Origin: Pleurodeles waltl
Taxonomy: Eukaryota > Chordata > Amphibia > Caudata > Salamandridae
Direction: 5' to 3'
NCBI RefSeq assembly: GCF_031143425.1
Contig: NC_090446.1
Coordinates: 1,026,987,066 to 1,027,051,065, forward strand
DNA length: 64,000 bases
Shown: one piece after another, positions 1-10,345 of the stretch
Numbering within the stretch: position 1 is the first letter of the stretch
Layout of the letters: every line of letters begins with the position of its first letter
Position numbers and translations under genes: made by a program
The notes under the pieces: generated by a model
What the model was told of the DNA's origin: nothing
The model's database searches: none
What the model saw: the letters and a program-made list of their open reading frames with translations, nothing else

Positions 1-819
1 CCCAGTCTTTGACGAGCTCATCACAGGTGTTCACTAAACATTAATAAACTCCCTCAGCCTTCCCTTCAATATGCTCTCACATTCTGGGCACCTTACTCTT
101 ATCGGACGGATTACTAAACTTTACCCTTTCATCTCACATCTCCCGAAGCCTCTCATGCAGGACCACATAAACCCACCACCCTAGGTGAAAAATCCTTCAC
201 AAACCAAACCAATAAAGAACTCACCACATCCTTTTCAATCACCATCTCAAAGAACACCTCAAATGGTTTTGAGTTTGAATCCCTTCTTTACACAGACAAT
301 TCTACTTTCATACCCTTGCCTGATGAAAAATGTATCACCCACTACAGGAGCCAACCAAAGCAGCAAGGCTCACTCAAGTCCTAAACACCTCCAAATACAT
401 AATTTGGAAAATAAAAAATACCTTGTGCTTCTAGCGCTCTCAATCACATTTTCTGACTCTAAATCTGGCATTCCTTAAGCCAAATAAACTATTTCAAAAC
501 CATTGTATTGTGTGGAGTATAAAGGCATAATGATATTCAAAGTAGTCACATGCTGCATGTCTTCACCCCTTATTTGTGAATGTGAGGAGTGTATTAACTT
601 CATTGACAGGGATGAAATTATCAATAGCAATCATAGCTGTACCACCTCTCACTAGAACCATACATCGATTTTAAAGTTACCTCTCAAGACATCTTCCCAT
701 GGCACTCCTTCTTACCTGTCACTACTAAGGACCTGATCAGCATTATCCATTCTGTTAAATAGATCCCATAGAGAAAAAACCTCCTCCCCTCACCCATCAT
801 GAAGTCTGCTTAGACACTA
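1..819. other. Unassigned flank left of Harbinger copy 1
   Basis: No gene is supported. A 97-codon open frame on the plus strand (185-478) has no recognisable domain and no splice context. Parts of it faintly resemble the tail of a degraded LINE reverse transcriptase, but no catalytic motif can be read. The last three bases (817-819, CTA) are the probable target duplication of the Harbinger element that follows. Confidence 0.5.
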
Positions 820-1385
820 GGGCACTCATTATGACATTGGCGATAAATCCCACTTATCGCCACGCTGACTGGCACCAACATACTACCACCGCCACGAGTA
901 TCCTTTCACCATATTATGACACACACACACCAATCCGTCACTATTCAGCCACATACACAATTCTGCCACACCAAAGGTCAGTGTTAAAACTGGCAGTATC
1001 AAAACCCACACCATTATGCCAACGCCCACCACATTATGACCCACGAATCACCACGGCAGACATTCAATGGCGGCAAACCATTGGCGGTACAAACCGCCGT
1101 GCTCAAAATAAACACACACAAACAAAACAACACCACATTGGACAATTCAAACAACACACACCTGACAACCATACACACACCACACCCACCCACTCACACC
1201 ACTATAAAACACACACCCACATTACCCACAACTCTTTACCATTACAAACAATTGCCACTGGAGAGAGACAGCAAGACCCCAGGCACAACCAGAGCCACAC
1301 ACTACTCACACCTATACACCACTCACGCACCCCACATCAAACACCCCAACACATTACCCAGAAAACCCTCACCTACACACCACCC

Positions 1386-2924
1386 ATGGCACCACAAAGA
1401 CACCCCCAATTCACAGAGAATGAGCTAAGGGTCGTGGTGGAGGACATCATCAGGGTAGAGCCTCAGCTATTTGAAGCACAGGTGCACCAGATATTGATAG
1501 TTAGGAAGATGGAACTATGGCGGAGAATCGTGGACAGGGTCAACGCCATGGGACAGCACCCCAGAACTAGGGATGACATCAGGAAGAGGTGGAACGACCT
1601 ACGGGGGAAGGTACGTTCCACTGCAGCAAGACTCCAGCTTGGTGTACAGAGGACTGGTGGTGGTCCCCCACCGCCTCCCCCACAACTCACAGCATGGGAG
1701 GAGCAAGTCTTGGCAATCATGCATCCTGAGGGCCTGGCCGGAGTAGGAGGAGGACTGGAATCTGGTAAGTCAACTCTTTACTACTATCACCCCCCTACCT
1801 ACATGCCATCACATATTCCCACCATCACCCCCATCACTCCACCACGTCCCACACACCCCACCATCACATCTCACCCATCCGAATGCCAAGCCCTGCATGC
1901 CATACCAATGCATGGACACCACTCACAGTCCTGCATGGACACCCATCACTAAAGCATGCACACTAGAATCAGCTAGCCCATCACATACCAACTTACACAA
2001 GTGAAAGCTGCCAGGGCAAATCCAACCAAAGATGGCAAGCCGCAGATGTACAATATGTCAGAGACAGAAACAATAACACATCATTTACATCCCCACAGGT
2101 ACCCCAACCAATGTCACCGGAGAGGAGGTGCCAGCATTATCCAGTCCCCCAACTGATGAGGCCCACAGTGATGACAGCAACTCTGGTCTCCTGGATCTGG
2201 GTGACTAACCTGGCCCATCAGGGACCTCTAGACAGTCAGTTATCAAGGCCCAGTCACACACCATCACAGAGCCTCCCCCATCTGGAAACACCACCACAGC
2301 ACCTTCCCAGCGTACCCACACCTCTGTCCCCAGGACACGTCAATCAGCAGTGTGTCCACCTCTACAGGGACCCCAGGGCACACCTCATACCCAAGACAAT
2401 CATGGACCTGGGGTCAGTGACAGTGGGCACACGGTTCAGGGGACAGAGGCACAGTCCAAAAGGGAAACTGGAAGGACTTCTGTGTGCCAGGGCGAGGACA
2501 GGCCCAGGTAACCAACTCTCCAGGAGGCACTTGCAGAGATCCTGGGAGCATATCAACATTCCCAGGGCACGATGGGCCAAATCCTGCACAATGTGCAGGA
2601 GAACAGGTGGCTGCAGGAGGGACAGTACCAAGGGATCAGGGAGGACTTGCAGGCCATCAACACCACCCTGGTCTCCGTAGCAGGGGTGCTGTCAGACATG
2701 GCCAATGTTATGAGGGAGGCATTCACACAACAGCAGGCCCCTGCCACTAGCCAGACATCTGAACTGCCTTCCACCTCCGCTGCCGCTAGTGGCCAGGAGG
2801 CCCCGCCACAGGACCAAAAGGCCACCAGCACCCCACCCCTGCAGAAGGAGAACCACCCCGCAAATTATCCCTGCGATCTAGACAGAAGCCAGAGACACTT
2901 TCCAAGACTCTCTCCAGGAAATGA
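1386..2924 (+). pseudogene. SANT1: Myb/SANT-like Harbinger accessory protein, pseudogene (copy 1)
   Basis: Exon 1 (1386-1764) starts MAPQRHPQFTENELRVVVED and carries a Myb/SANT-like domain (about residues 8-80) with spaced tryptophans and the RKRWNDLRGKVRS recognition-helix signature. A Pro run and a GLAGVGGG stretch follow. The donor GTAAGT at 1765 pairs with an acceptor ending at 2098. Exon 2 (from 2099) continues in frame into an acidic stretch EAHSDDSNSG, then a Ser/Pro-rich linker and a coiled-coil-like segment (HSQGTMGQILHNVQENRW). Compared with copy 2 it has in-frame TAA stops at 2206-2208 and 2509-2511. A short basic tail readable in another frame (PPRKLSLRSRQK) ends near 2924, suggesting a further shift. 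Known role of the family: binds transposon DNA and helps the transposase enter the nucleus. Exon 1 has exactly the same length (379 bp) as in copy 2. Confidence 0.85.
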
Positions 2925-3403
2925 GACTCTCCTGATTGTCTTCATTGTGTCCCACTCTGTCACCTTGTCCACCTTGAACTGCCATTGCTTCCCTTCCCGT
3001 GGCCCCTTGGACAATGCACCTGTGCTACAGACTGGAACAATACCCTGGAATTTCCTCCATCATCACCCCATCCCATTCCACGTGCCCCTCAATATTTTAG
3101 CACTTCAACAAACACCCTTGGAAAAATAGAAGTATGGGGTATGTCAAAAATGTTAAGTATGAATTTGTTTAACCAGGTTCAAACATTGCAATTCAACTGT
3201 ACAGTAAATGAGTATATGTTAATGACCTGTAGCTGGCTGCAGAGATCACACTAGGAGCTATTGTGAGGCACCAACATCGGTAAAATGAATTGCCAAAGGG
3301 TACAGTAAGTAGACACAGAAGTGAGAAATAACAGCATGCCAGTGCCACAGAAATTGAAAAATAATGACAATGAAATGTGAAGTAACACTGTCTTACCTGT
3401 ATG

Positions 3404-3990
3404 TCATTGGAAGTATTGTCTGATGACTGCTGTTCTGTTGTCCTCTTCCTCATCCTCTGCCTCCTCATCCTCACTGTCCACAGGGTCCACTGCTGCCACA
3501 CAGGCATCTCGAGCCTCCTCCTCCTGCAGAAAAGGCACATGGCGTCTCAGGGCAAGGTTGTTCAACATGCAGCATGCCTCTGTTATATGGCAGACCTTCT
3601 TGGGTGAGTAGCACAGGGATCCACCTGTTAGATGGAGGCACCTGAACCTGGCCTTCAGGAGGCCAAAGGTCCTTTCTATCATCCTTCTAGTTAGCCCATG
3701 TGCCTCATTGTAACGTTGTAATGTTGTTCTGCCCTTGTCCTGGCATTTCTCACAGGGGTCAGCCGCCAAGATAGGTTGGGGTAACCAGAGTCACCTGCAA
3801 TATTGAGAGACAACATTTAGCCACACACTATCACATATGGCCCACACCATACCCATACACAAACATATACTGGGTGGGGACCAGAGCTCATCTATTAGCC
3901 ACACCACGTGCCTCTGTAGTTGGCCCATCACATTTGGGATGCTGCTATTCCTCAGGACAAAGGCATAATGCACTGATCCCTGCCCCTCTC
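3404..3990 (-). pseudogene. HARBI1-like DDE transposase, 5'-deleted pseudogene (copy 1)
   Basis: Only the C-terminal part of the transposase survives. Reading leftward, about 3990-3892 encodes the segment matching GSVHDAY...NSSIP.LMGQLQRH of copy 2. A 97-bp intron-like stretch follows (3891-3795), ending TTGCAG. Then 3794-3404 encodes GDSGYPNLSW (second Asp), IERTFGLLKARFRC (Glu) and an acidic tail. The first catalytic Asp and the helix-turn-helix half are missing: sequence homologous to the copy 2 promoter joins directly to the middle of the gene, an internal deletion of about 0.7 kb. An 8-bp insertion near the RAEERYN region shifts the frame, and the intron donor reads AT instead of GT. It cannot make a working transposase. 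Confidence 0.88.
3795..3891 (-). other. Intron-like segment inside the transposase, donor mutated
   Basis: On the minus strand the exon ends ...CTAATAG, followed by ATGAGCTC and 97 bp later by TTGCAG then GTGACTCTGG. If the first base of the donor were G, the splice would be canonical and would restore the LIGDSGYP reading expected at the second catalytic Asp. Copy 2 has no such segment: its coding sequence runs CTAATTGTTGACTCTGG without a gap. Confidence 0.65.
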
Positions 3991-4281
3991 TGAAATGGTG
4001 TCCGCCTGTCCTGTGTGGAGGGACAGGTGGAAGTGAGGTAATTCTGCTGACGTTTGTGAGCCATTGCGGGAGGCGGTCGGGAACCGTCGTGCAACTCCTC
4101 ATTGGTTATAATTGGGCCCTATGGGTAACAGTGGCCAGTAGTGATATACACCGGCGGTGACGGTATGCACCGCAGCGGACGTGACTGCCATTTTATTTCT
4201 AATTCGTCACTTGCTACCTGACCTTTAACAGGAGAGGACCTACACTGCATGTGCTACTGTGACTTGTGTCTGTAACCTAAC

Positions 4282-6851
4282 ATGACCCGCGTGACTGGGG
4301 AAAGGGCCCCTGCCTACACTTCGGCAGAGTTGGAGAGACTGGTGGATGGGATCCTACCCCAGGACGGACTGCTGAATGGGCCTCCAGACCAACAGGTGAG
4401 TACACTGTTGGCATGATGCATGTGGCATGAATGCATGGAGTGGTGTGTGAAGGCCTTGTGTAAGGGAGGTGGGTGGATGTCCTCTATTGGTTGTGTGCTG
4501 AGCCATGTGTGTGGAAATGGTGATGTGAAGGGGTATGGTGGGCCATTGGTGTAACAGGCAGGACTGTCCGACTAATACTATTTTCCTGTGTGTATTGCCT
4601 CTGCAGGTCAGCGCCCATCAAAAGAAGGGTATGCCATTGCCATGGACGTGCGGACCCTGGGGGTCTACGGCAGGCGGAGCACCCACTGTCAGAAACGGTG
4701 GGAGGACCTGAGACTCCGGGCACGGAAAACAGCGGAGGCCCAGCTGGGGATGGCCTCCCAACCAGGAAGGGGTGCTCGTCGAACCCTGACCCCCTTGATG
4801 GCCCACATACTGGTGGTGGCCTATCCAGAGCTGAATGGGTGCTTGAGGGCATCACAGCAGCCACAAGGGGGTGCGTACCATGCCCATCATTACTAGTAAT
4901 GCCTGGTGGGGTGGTATCTGGGTGGTGGATGTGTGTCAGTGGGTGCCCCTAGGCCAGGCCTGACATTGCAGCGTAGGTCCCCTGGCGGCAAGGGGTTCAG
5001 AAGGGATAATCCTGCAATCCAGCTCGTAGGCATCCACTACTGGTCAGGGCTGCGTGGAACCCAGGTGTGCTGGATTTGCCGGTGTGTGCCCCTCCCCATG
5101 CCTTGGTGGCTAGCAATATCACCGGTATTGCAATACATAGTGTGTAGGCCTGTTCCCTGTGTGTGAGGGTGCTGTGTACGCCAACGGTGGTGTTGGTGCA
5201 GCCACTGACCAAATGTATCCTATGACTCTTCCCCCCCTTCTTGTTTTGTCACCCTGTCCTTATGTACATTAGAATCATCTGGTGGAGGAGCAGGGGCACC
5301 GGTGATGGAGGGAGCTGCATCCCACAGGACCCAGGAGGCGGAGTCCACTGACAGTGAGGGCACCAGTGGGACGGAGGGTGAGGGGAGCACCACTGCGGAG
5401 ACTGGAGGGGACAGTTCAGACACAGATACCTCCTCCGATGAAAGCTCCCTGGTGGTGGCGGACACTTCTGTGACCGCCCCACCTACCAGCACCACCCTTC
5501 CAGCAGCCCCTCATCGAGTTGCCCGTGCCTGCTCACCCAGGAAGGTGGGCATCTCCTTCACCCAGGCACCTCAGGCCCTGCCCCGGTAGGCCCTGCTGCC
5601 CTGAGTGACGAGGCTATTGACCTCCTGAGATCCATCTCTGTAGGGTAGTCAACCATTGTGAATGCCATCCAGGGGCTGGCAGCCTAGATGCAACAGACTA
5701 GTGCATTCCTGGAGGGCATTCACACTGGCTTGGCAGCCCAACAGAGATCGATCCAAGCTTTGGCCTCCTGTCTGATGGCAGCCGTTGTCCCTGTTTACAC
5801 CCTCCCCCCATCACCTTCCTCTTCCCAATCCCATTCTCCTCAACCCCAACCTATCCCAAGCACACAGGCAGACGAGCATGCACACAAGACAACACACAAG
5901 AGTGGCACAGGCAAACACAAGCACCACACTTCATCCCACAGGCACTCACACAATTACCATCCAGATGCAGACATACCAACATCCACAATTTCCACTGTTT
6001 CCCCCTCCGCCTCTTCCACCACCCTCCGAGTTCTGTCTACACTTACACCTGCATGCACAACACCATCATCCAGTACCAGCATCACTACCACACCTAGCAG
6101 AACACACACCTCACTGGCAGACACCTCCACAACAGCCATGCACACGTCCCCTGTGTCCTCTACCACTGTGTCTGTCCCCTCCAAGGTACACAAATGCAAG
6201 CACACAGACAGCCAACAGCCATCCACTTCACAACAGCATCCAGCCCATTCACCTGCACCCAAAATCAGCAGACAGACACCTCCTACAACCACTCTCTCTT
6301 TCTCCACTCCCAAACTTTCTCCTTCTTCCCACCCCAGTGTCCCTAAAAAACTTTTCCTATCTACCATTGAACTCTTCCTTACCCCTCCCCCATCCTGCAC
6401 ATCTGGCCAGGGTTGCAAAAACCCAGCCAAGCATCTCAGCCACCCAGTCCTCAGGCCTAGTCGTCACCACAACCACTTGTGTTGGAAAAGGATCCAGGGC
6501 ACATGTCCTGAGGGTGAAGGAGTCTGCAGCAGTCAGCCGAAAGGGAAAGGAGCCTGCCACAGCTGCTGCCAGGAAGACAAAGGAGCCTGTCCCAGCTGCT
6601 GCCAGGAAGACTAAGGAGCCTGCCCCAGCTGCTGGTAAGAAGTTAAAGGAGCCTACCCCAGCTGCTGGTAAGAAGTTAAAGGAGCCTGCCCCAGCTGCTG
6701 CCAGGAAGACTAAGGACCCTGCCCCAGCTGCCAGGAAGAGCAAGGAGCCAGCACCAGCAGACGGGAAGGACAAGAGGCCTGGGGCTGGAATTGTGAACGG
6801 AGCCCCCACCACCAACTGTGGTTGTGAATCCGTCCGAGGTTGCAGAGGATA
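4282..6851 (+). pseudogene. SANT2: second Myb/SANT-like Harbinger protein, pseudogene (copy 1)
   Basis: There are three exons by comparison with copy 2. Exon a (4282-4395) starts MTRVTGERAPAYTSAELERL and ends at donor GTGAGT. Exon b (4607-4870) follows acceptor CTGCAG and holds the second half of a Myb/SANT domain (DVRTLGVYGRRSTHCQKRWE) plus a conserved TLTPLMAHILVVAYPEL segment. Exon c starts at 5273 after ATTAG with an acidic Ser/Glu/Thr stretch and SPRKVGISF, then an amphipathic region (SAFLEGIHTGLAAQQRSIQAL), a long Thr/Ser/His/Pro-rich stretch and a Lys/Ala/Pro repeat. Breaks relative to copy 2: a 7-bp deletion early in exon b, a 1-bp deletion near 5565, in-frame TAG codons near 5646 and 5685, and a later frameshift before the Lys-rich tail. 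The domain family is a DNA-binding transposon adaptor; this protein is distinct from SANT1. Confidence 0.8.
6543..6770 (+). repeat. 33-bp coding tandem repeat (KEPAPAAARKT), about 7 units
   Basis: Seven units of 33 bp each encode an 11-residue block of the form KEPxPAAARKT or KEPxPAAGKKL. The result is a basic, histone-H1-like tail on the C-terminal part of SANT2. The equivalent place in copy 2 holds a different Gly/Pro/Lys-rich tail, so the array looks copy- or lineage-specific. Confidence 0.8.
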
Positions 6852-6954
6852 GGCAGGAGCCTCCCCCCACCCCAGCAGCAGCAGCACCACCACCACCATT
6901 GAGCAGCTGTCACCGCCGGTGGACGGTATGTAATCCTGCCTCCATGGGCTGCTG

Positions 6955-7690
6955 TGTGGCCTGCCCCCACAAATCCAGTGGGTATGACACCCACTTGGGA
7001 GACTGTGACCTTGCACTCCCTAGGATCAAGAGCACAGGGCATGATGCCCCCTCCAGAACCACTGGATAAGACACCCACCTACCCAGGATCAAGAGCACAG
7101 GGCACAATGCCCTGCCCAGGACCACTGGGTAAGACACCCACCTACCCCAGCCTCCCCAGGATCAAGAGCACAGGGCACGATGCCCCCTCCAGAACGACTG
7201 GATAAGACACCCACTTGAGTGACTGTGGCCTTGCACTCCCCAGGACTAAGCACAGGGCATGTTGGCCCCTCCAGAGCTTGTAAGCAACTCTCCCACTTGA
7301 GGGACTGTGGCCTTGCACTCCTCAGGACCAAGCACAGGGCATGTTGCCCCCCTCCACAGCATGTGGGCAAGTCACCCACTTGAGAGACTGTGACCTATCA
7401 CTCCCCAGGACCAGGCACAGGACATGCTGCCCCCTCCAGAGCATGTGGGCAAGTCACCCACTTGAGAGACTGTGGCCTTTCACTTCCCAGGACCAAGCAC
7501 AAGGCAAGTTGCCCCCTCCAGAGCATGTTGGCAAGTCACCCTCTTGAGAGAATGTGGCCTTGCACTCCCCAGGACCAAGCACTGGGCATGTTGCCTCCTC
7601 CAGAGCATGTGGGCACTTGTAATACTGTGGCCTTGCACTCCCTAGGACCAAGCACAGGGCATGTTGCCCCCTCCAGAACCAGTGGTCTTG
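6955..7690 (+). repeat. Minisatellite in the 3' part of Harbinger copy 1
   Basis: Roughly ten diverged units (about 60-90 bp) built on CTTGAGAGACTGTGGCCTTG, CTCCCCAGGACCAAGCACAG and CCCCCTCCAGAGC. Related wording (GGGGAGTGCAAAGCCACAGT, the opposite strand) recurs as a 68-bp array in copy 2, so the array predates the two insertions. Open frames here are shadows of the repeat. Confidence 0.8.
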
Positions 7691-7699
7691 TTCCATCTG

Positions 7700-8515
7700 C
7701 CGGCTGAGGTGCCCCCTGTCTCCCATCCTCCTGAGGTGCCTGCCTATTTCCCAACTGATGCCCCTGCAGTGTTTTCTCCATGTTGAGGCTTGTGCCATGT
7801 GTGTCCTTGGAATTTGGCCTGTGGCCATGTGGACAACGTACATTGTGGACTGGGCTGTGTCCCTTTTTATGTACATATGTATATATATATGTATTATCTT
7901 GCCTCACGTATTTATCTTGATGTGTTGCTCTCATTACATTCACTTTTTCTAAAATGTTTTGTGCTTGAATTATTCATCCGAGGTCTGGGGTAAATATGTT
8001 TTAGTACTGCAGCTGATTGTGTGTATGGTGTTGGGGGGTGTGGTGCATGTGTATGTCACTTTCTTTTTCCTCCCCCTCCCTTGTGTGCTAGGCGGCTGTA
8101 CTCACCGTTGTCATCTTCGCCGTCCTTGGTGTTCGTGGTGGAGCAGCATGTAGAAGACCATGGGGAAGACATGCCGATCGGGCTCCATGGCGGCGTGGTT
8201 GTTCCCTGTGTCTCCAATGGTGAGTCCTTTCCCTTCTGAGGTCTGTTTTCGCCAGGCTTTTGATGTTGTTGGTACCGCCCCAGAAAAGGTGGAGGTTTCC
8301 TAGTTCATAATATGGTGGGCGGATCATTGACTTCCGCCTGGCTGTAGGCGGCTACCGCCATGGTGCCTTTTGTTTCCGCCCTGGTGGTCAGTGTGGTAAA
8401 GTGGCTGTCTATCAGAGATCTATACACTATGCTCATAATTTGGCAGTAATTACCGCCAGCCTGTTGGCAGTATTACTGCCACTTTTACACCAACCGCCAG
8501 GGTTGTAATGAGGGC
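7700..8515 (+). other. 3' end region of Harbinger copy 1, no gene
   Basis: Sequence after the minisatellite has an AT-rich stretch with TATATATATATG near 7878, then GGCGG-rich subterminal sequence and the right inverted terminus. No coding region is supported. Confidence 0.6.
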
Positions 8516-8626
8516 CTATGTGTAAGAAACTAGGTTACTGGTTGAGGGGGCGGGCTGAAACCCTTCTTAACAGCAACAACAATTCTTGACAGGGTGAAGC
8601 CACAACAAAACTCCAAATTAACCAGT

Positions 8627-10345
8627 TGTTAGAAATGGGGTCTCTAGTTGGCAGTCAGTTTACATCCTGTCCAAGTAGGGATCCTCACTGTAGTCATGGT
8701 AAGGGAGATACACAGCTCAGATAACCCCTTCTCACCCCCTTGGTAGCTTGGCAAAAGCAGTCAGGCTTATCTCAGAGGCAATGTGTAAAGTATTTGCACA
8801 AACACACAGAGTAACACAGCGAAAACACCACAAAATGACTCCACACCAGTTTAGAAAATTTGCCAATATTTACCTAAATCAAACAAGTCCAAAATGACAA
8901 AAATCGAACATACAAAAGCAAAGATATGAGCTTTTAAAGTAAAAAGAGTCTTAATCCATAGAAATCAATGGGTGCGATGTTTTAGCACAAAGTACCTGGC
9001 ATGCATCAAAAATAAAGCTGCGCAGGCGAGCATTCATCAGAAAAGCAAGAAATGCGCCTATTCCTTATTTGCAAGTGAGCCCGTGCATCGATTCTTTCTC
9101 TGCTGGGTAAGCGATGTGTCGATTTTCAGACAAGCACCCTCTAGTCCCTGCGACAAGGTTGAAAATTTTGATGCCCAGGAAAATGCGTGGAAAATCCAGA
9201 CGCACAGCAGCGATGAATCCGCACTGAGCGGGCGATGCGTCCATTTCACCAGCACTGCTTTGATTTTTCAGCTGCAGTGCAGGTGCGGCATCGATGTTTC
9301 TGCTGCTTGGCTCCGGTGTCTGGATTTTCACTCTGGTTCTACCACCTCCTCCTTCCAGGGGCTGAGGGACTTGATGTGGCACCACTTGGAAATTCAGGGG
9401 GGCTTAACAAGAGAGCCCAGGCCCTAGCAGATGAAGTCTTTGATGTCCCTGAGACTTATTAACAGGAGGCAAGCTCAGTCCAAGACCTTGGAGAATCTTC
9501 ACAAGCAGGATACACAGCAAAGTCCAGTGTTAATCATCTCTAAGACAGAAGCAGCAACTGCAGGCCAGCCCATCAAAACACATACATCAAAGGAGCAGTA
9601 CTTCTCCTCACAGTTCTTCAGCTCTTCTCCTTAGCAGAGGTTCTTCTTGATCTAGAAGTGCTCTAGAGTTGTGGGGTTAGTAGTTCGATACTTATTTCTG
9701 CCTTTGAAGTAGGCAAACGTCAAAGGAAAGTCGTTGTAGTGCACAAGACCCTGCCTCTTCCTTGCTCTGCCTCAGACACACTCTAGGGCAGGGGTCTTCA
9801 AACTGGGGGCGGGCCCCCCTAGGGGGGCCACAAGTGATCCCATGTGGGTGCAAGGCTCTGGCCAAAAGAAGGATTATGCAGATAATGGTGCTTTGTTTAA
9901 AGAAGAAACATGTTTATTGCATTTGTAAAAAGGTAACAGAGCTTAACTGCAATGTTTAAATAAGTCCAGACTTATTTAAACATTGCTAACTTAATAGAAT
10001 AGTTTTGAAAAATTCTGAGGTGGGGGCCCGATGATTTATTTTTTCCCACTGGGGGGGGGGGGTGCGGCATTAGCAAGTTTGAAAACCACTGCTCTAGGGG
10101 ATTGGAATCTGTATTGTGTGAGGGCAGGCACAGTCCTTTCAAATGCAGGAGTCAGCTCCTCCCTCCTACTCAAGCCCAGGAAGACTCATTAGAATATGTA
10201 GGACACACCTCAGTTCCCTTTGTGTCACTGTCTAGAGGGAATTCACAAACAGCCCAACTATCAGTTTGACCCAGATATGTATTCAGTTACATATACAGAG
10301 GGTAACCCATTAGTAACCCAAGGACCTGTGAAAATCATGTCACAC
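8627..10345 (+). mobile_element. LTR-like repeat family B, copy 1 (5' part)
   Basis: Starts TGTTAGAAATGGGG and matches the starts at 50040 and 60001. It shares CCCTTGGTAGCTTGGC, a TCAGGCTTATCTCAGAGGCA block and ACAccACAAAA wording with them. The TG start and the 2-kb size suggest a long terminal repeat, but no coding interior is present. The 3' part seems to continue at about 12700-13081, so the unit was probably split by later insertion. A hAT MITE sits inside it. Confidence 0.6.
9789..10091. mobile_element. hAT-type MITE (303 bp) with 8-bp target duplication
   Basis: Termini CAGGGGTCTTCAAACT and, inverted, CAGTGGTTTTCAAACT form 16-bp inverted repeats with two mismatches. Both sides carry the identical 8-mer CTCTAGGG (9781-9788 and 10092-10099). 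An 8-bp duplication and CAG-type ends are the mark of the hAT superfamily. The interior is non-coding and holds an AT-rich palindrome (TTTAAATAAGTCC...GGACTTATTTAAA, inverted) around 9954-9982. Confidence 0.92.

Larger units (their letters stand above)
820..8515 (+). mobile_element. PIF/Harbinger DNA transposon copy 1, three-gene, degraded
   Basis: The left end reads GGGCACTCATTATGACATTG and the inverted right end GCCCTCATTACAACCCTGGC, so the termini are imperfect inverted repeats sharing CTCATTA. Both sides are flanked by CTA (817-819 and 8516-8518), a 3-bp duplication of the size Harbinger transposases make. Inside are SANT1 (plus), a transposase remnant (minus) and SANT2 (plus), in the same relative order as in copy 2 at 28996-37588. 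All three genes are broken, so this copy cannot move itself. GGCGG/CCGCC motifs crowd both ends, as expected of subterminal binding sites (inference). Confidence 0.85.

Noticed and set aside
831..1952. 373-codon open frame from the Harbinger left end
   Set aside because: Only the part from ATG 1386 to 1764 is coding. The first 185 codons are low-complexity upstream sequence and the last ones read into the intron.
5954..7137. Minus-strand frames across SANT2 of copy 1
   Set aside because: Shadows of the Pro/Ser/Ala-rich coding strand and of the following minisatellite.
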